Assembly (NCBI GenBank): GCA_016839705.1
Contig: JAEOTR010000041.1
Coordinates: 50,251 to 114,250, forward strand
Direction of reading: 5' to 3'
Length of the DNA: 64,000 bases
Source of the DNA: Promethearchaeota archaeon
Lineage (GTDB): Archaea; Asgardarchaeota; Lokiarchaeia; Sigyniarchaeales; SOKP01
Positions 63,380 to 64,000 of this stretch are shown here, one piece after another; the stretch's first letter is position 1; each line of letters starts with the position of its first letter. Under the pieces are notes generated by a model. The model was given only the letters and a program-made list of their open reading frames with translations. It was not told the DNA's origin and made no database searches. A program made the position numbers and the translations under genes.

Positions 63380-64000
63380 TTATGCAAAAACGTAATTTAA
63401 AATATCTTCCTGTCGAACTCTTACATTTTTTTCGAGATTAGATAATTTAATCCCAACCAGTCTCACCTTCTTGTCATTATTTGAAAATTCTTTAAATAAA
63501 TCTAAAATAACATTAAGGACCTTTTGTTTGTTTTGAATAGAGAAAAGTAATGTCTTAGAGCGTGTATAAGTTTGAAAACCTTCAAACCGAATCTTTAAAG
63601 TAATGGTTTTATACGTGATTTGGTGCTTATTAACTGATTTATGGATTTTATTATTTATGTCTGTAATTTTTGATAAAATTTCATTAAAATCCTTTGTATC
63701 ATTAAAGAAAGTTCTCTCGGCACTTATTGATTTTCTCTCTTCATGGAATTCGTTGACTTTTCGATTATCTAAACCATTTGCTACATTCCAAATCCATTTA
63801 CCATGCTTCCCATATAGATTTATCATTTCAGGTAAAGATGTGTTTAGTATATCCCCAATTGTTTTTATTCCTTTCTTAACAAACTTAATTTTTGTTTTTT
63901 TTCCAATACCAGGGATACAAGTTATATCTTTGTCTTTTAAAAGGGCTTTGAAATTGTCTAGTGTGAATATTGTTAATCCATTAGGCTTTTCAAAATCAGA
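63380..64000 (-). CDS. dinB: Y-family DNA polymerase (Dpo4/DinB), N-terminus beyond the right edge
   Basis: The C-terminal 206 residues are present and continue past the window. They include the helix-hairpin-helix IPGIGKKTKIKFVKKGIKTIGDIL of the thumb, YGKHGKWIWNVANGLDNRKV, KSISAERTF (start of the little finger) and the little-finger domain to the end. The tail VRQEDILNYVFA resembles a PCNA-binding motif. Y-family polymerases copy damaged DNA. The catalytic palm lies outside the window. Confidence 0.93.
   Translation of the reverse strand, partial: SDFEKPNGLTIFTLDNFKALLKDKDITCIPGIGKKTKIKFVKKGIKTIGDILNTSLPEMINLYGKHGKWIWNVANGLDNRKVNEFHEERKSISAERTFFNDTKDFNEILSKITDINNKIHKSVNKHQITYKTITLKIRFEGFQTYTRSKTLLFSIQNKQKVLNVILDLFKEFSNNDKKVRLVGIKLSNLEKNVRVRQEDILNYVFA

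Noticed and set aside
1..64000. CRISPR array, insertion sequence, prophage or integrated element
   Set aside because: No regularly spaced repeats, transposase, integrase or terminal inverted repeats were seen. Genes are mainly housekeeping and codon use looks uniform by eye.

Overview
This is a gene-dense, AT-rich archaeal window, most likely from an Asgard archaeon. The information-processing genes are archaeal/eukaryote-like: TFB, eL43, uL2, Rrp4/Rrp41/Rrp42, SBDS, proteasome alpha, prefoldin beta, Nop5/fibrillarin, KEOPS Pcc1 and Cgi121, Nob1, FEN1, CDC48, aIF5A, SRP54, GatD/GatE, Elp3 and TrmY. A profilin-like protein (25318-25707), a JAMM-like metalloprotein and ZPR1 point towards Asgard rather than another archaeal phylum. 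The phylum call is inference; no rRNA gene is present. UUG and GUG starts are common.

Layout. 1-5000: AN1-S2P membrane protease (cut by the left edge), small zinc-ribbon proteins, S-adenosylmethionine synthetase and two XRE-type regulators. 5001-11105: RNase HII (interrupted by a 30-nt intron), the fibrillarin-Nop5 pair, pyrD-pyrK and Elp3. 11253-13751: two paralogous large ribbon-helix-helix (RHH) proteins of unknown function. 13881-19070: gatE-gatD, uL2 and TFB. 19071-22559: a long AT-rich gap, two RHH/DHp/receiver proteins and a ParB-like protein. 22571-24364: four tRNA genes (Lys, Ser, Ser, Val) carrying five introns in total, with a JAMM-like gene among them. 25318-32505: profilin-like gene, then the proteasome/exosome/ribosome-maturation super-operon. 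32557-36933: ECF transporter ATPases and EcfT, Cgi121, a THUMP protein and Sua5. 37106-40233: four-subunit pyruvate:ferredoxin oxidoreductase. 40464-50910: ZPR1, PPi-type phosphofructokinase, acyl-CoA dehydrogenase, MFS transporter, unknowns, an FGGY kinase and a HerA-like ATPase. 51259-56723: CDC48, FEN1, Nob1, NAD kinase and aIF5A, all on the minus strand. 56877-64000: SRP54, TrmY, dihydroorotase, AMMECR1, a DapA-like/APH-like fusion, and a Y-family polymerase cut by the right edge.

The most striking signal is the splicing landscape. rnhB has an in-frame stop inside a 30-nt segment placed exactly within the conserved GIDEAGR^GPVIGP motif. That segment folds into a bulge-helix-bulge (BHB) with an 8-bp inner stem and a 4-bp central helix. 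Removing it restores the frame and the motif, so this looks like an archaeal-type intron in a protein-coding mRNA. Nearby tRNA genes carry introns of the same size class (30, 29, 30, 30 and 19 nt), two of them at position 59/60 of the T-loop and one inside the acceptor stem. Removal leaves mature tRNAs of 83, 83 and 73 nt. A second theme is genes whose conserved N-termini have no AUG/GUG/UUG start but do have an AUA or AUU codon behind a Shine-Dalgarno-like sequence (MFS transporter, THUMP protein, one receiver protein).
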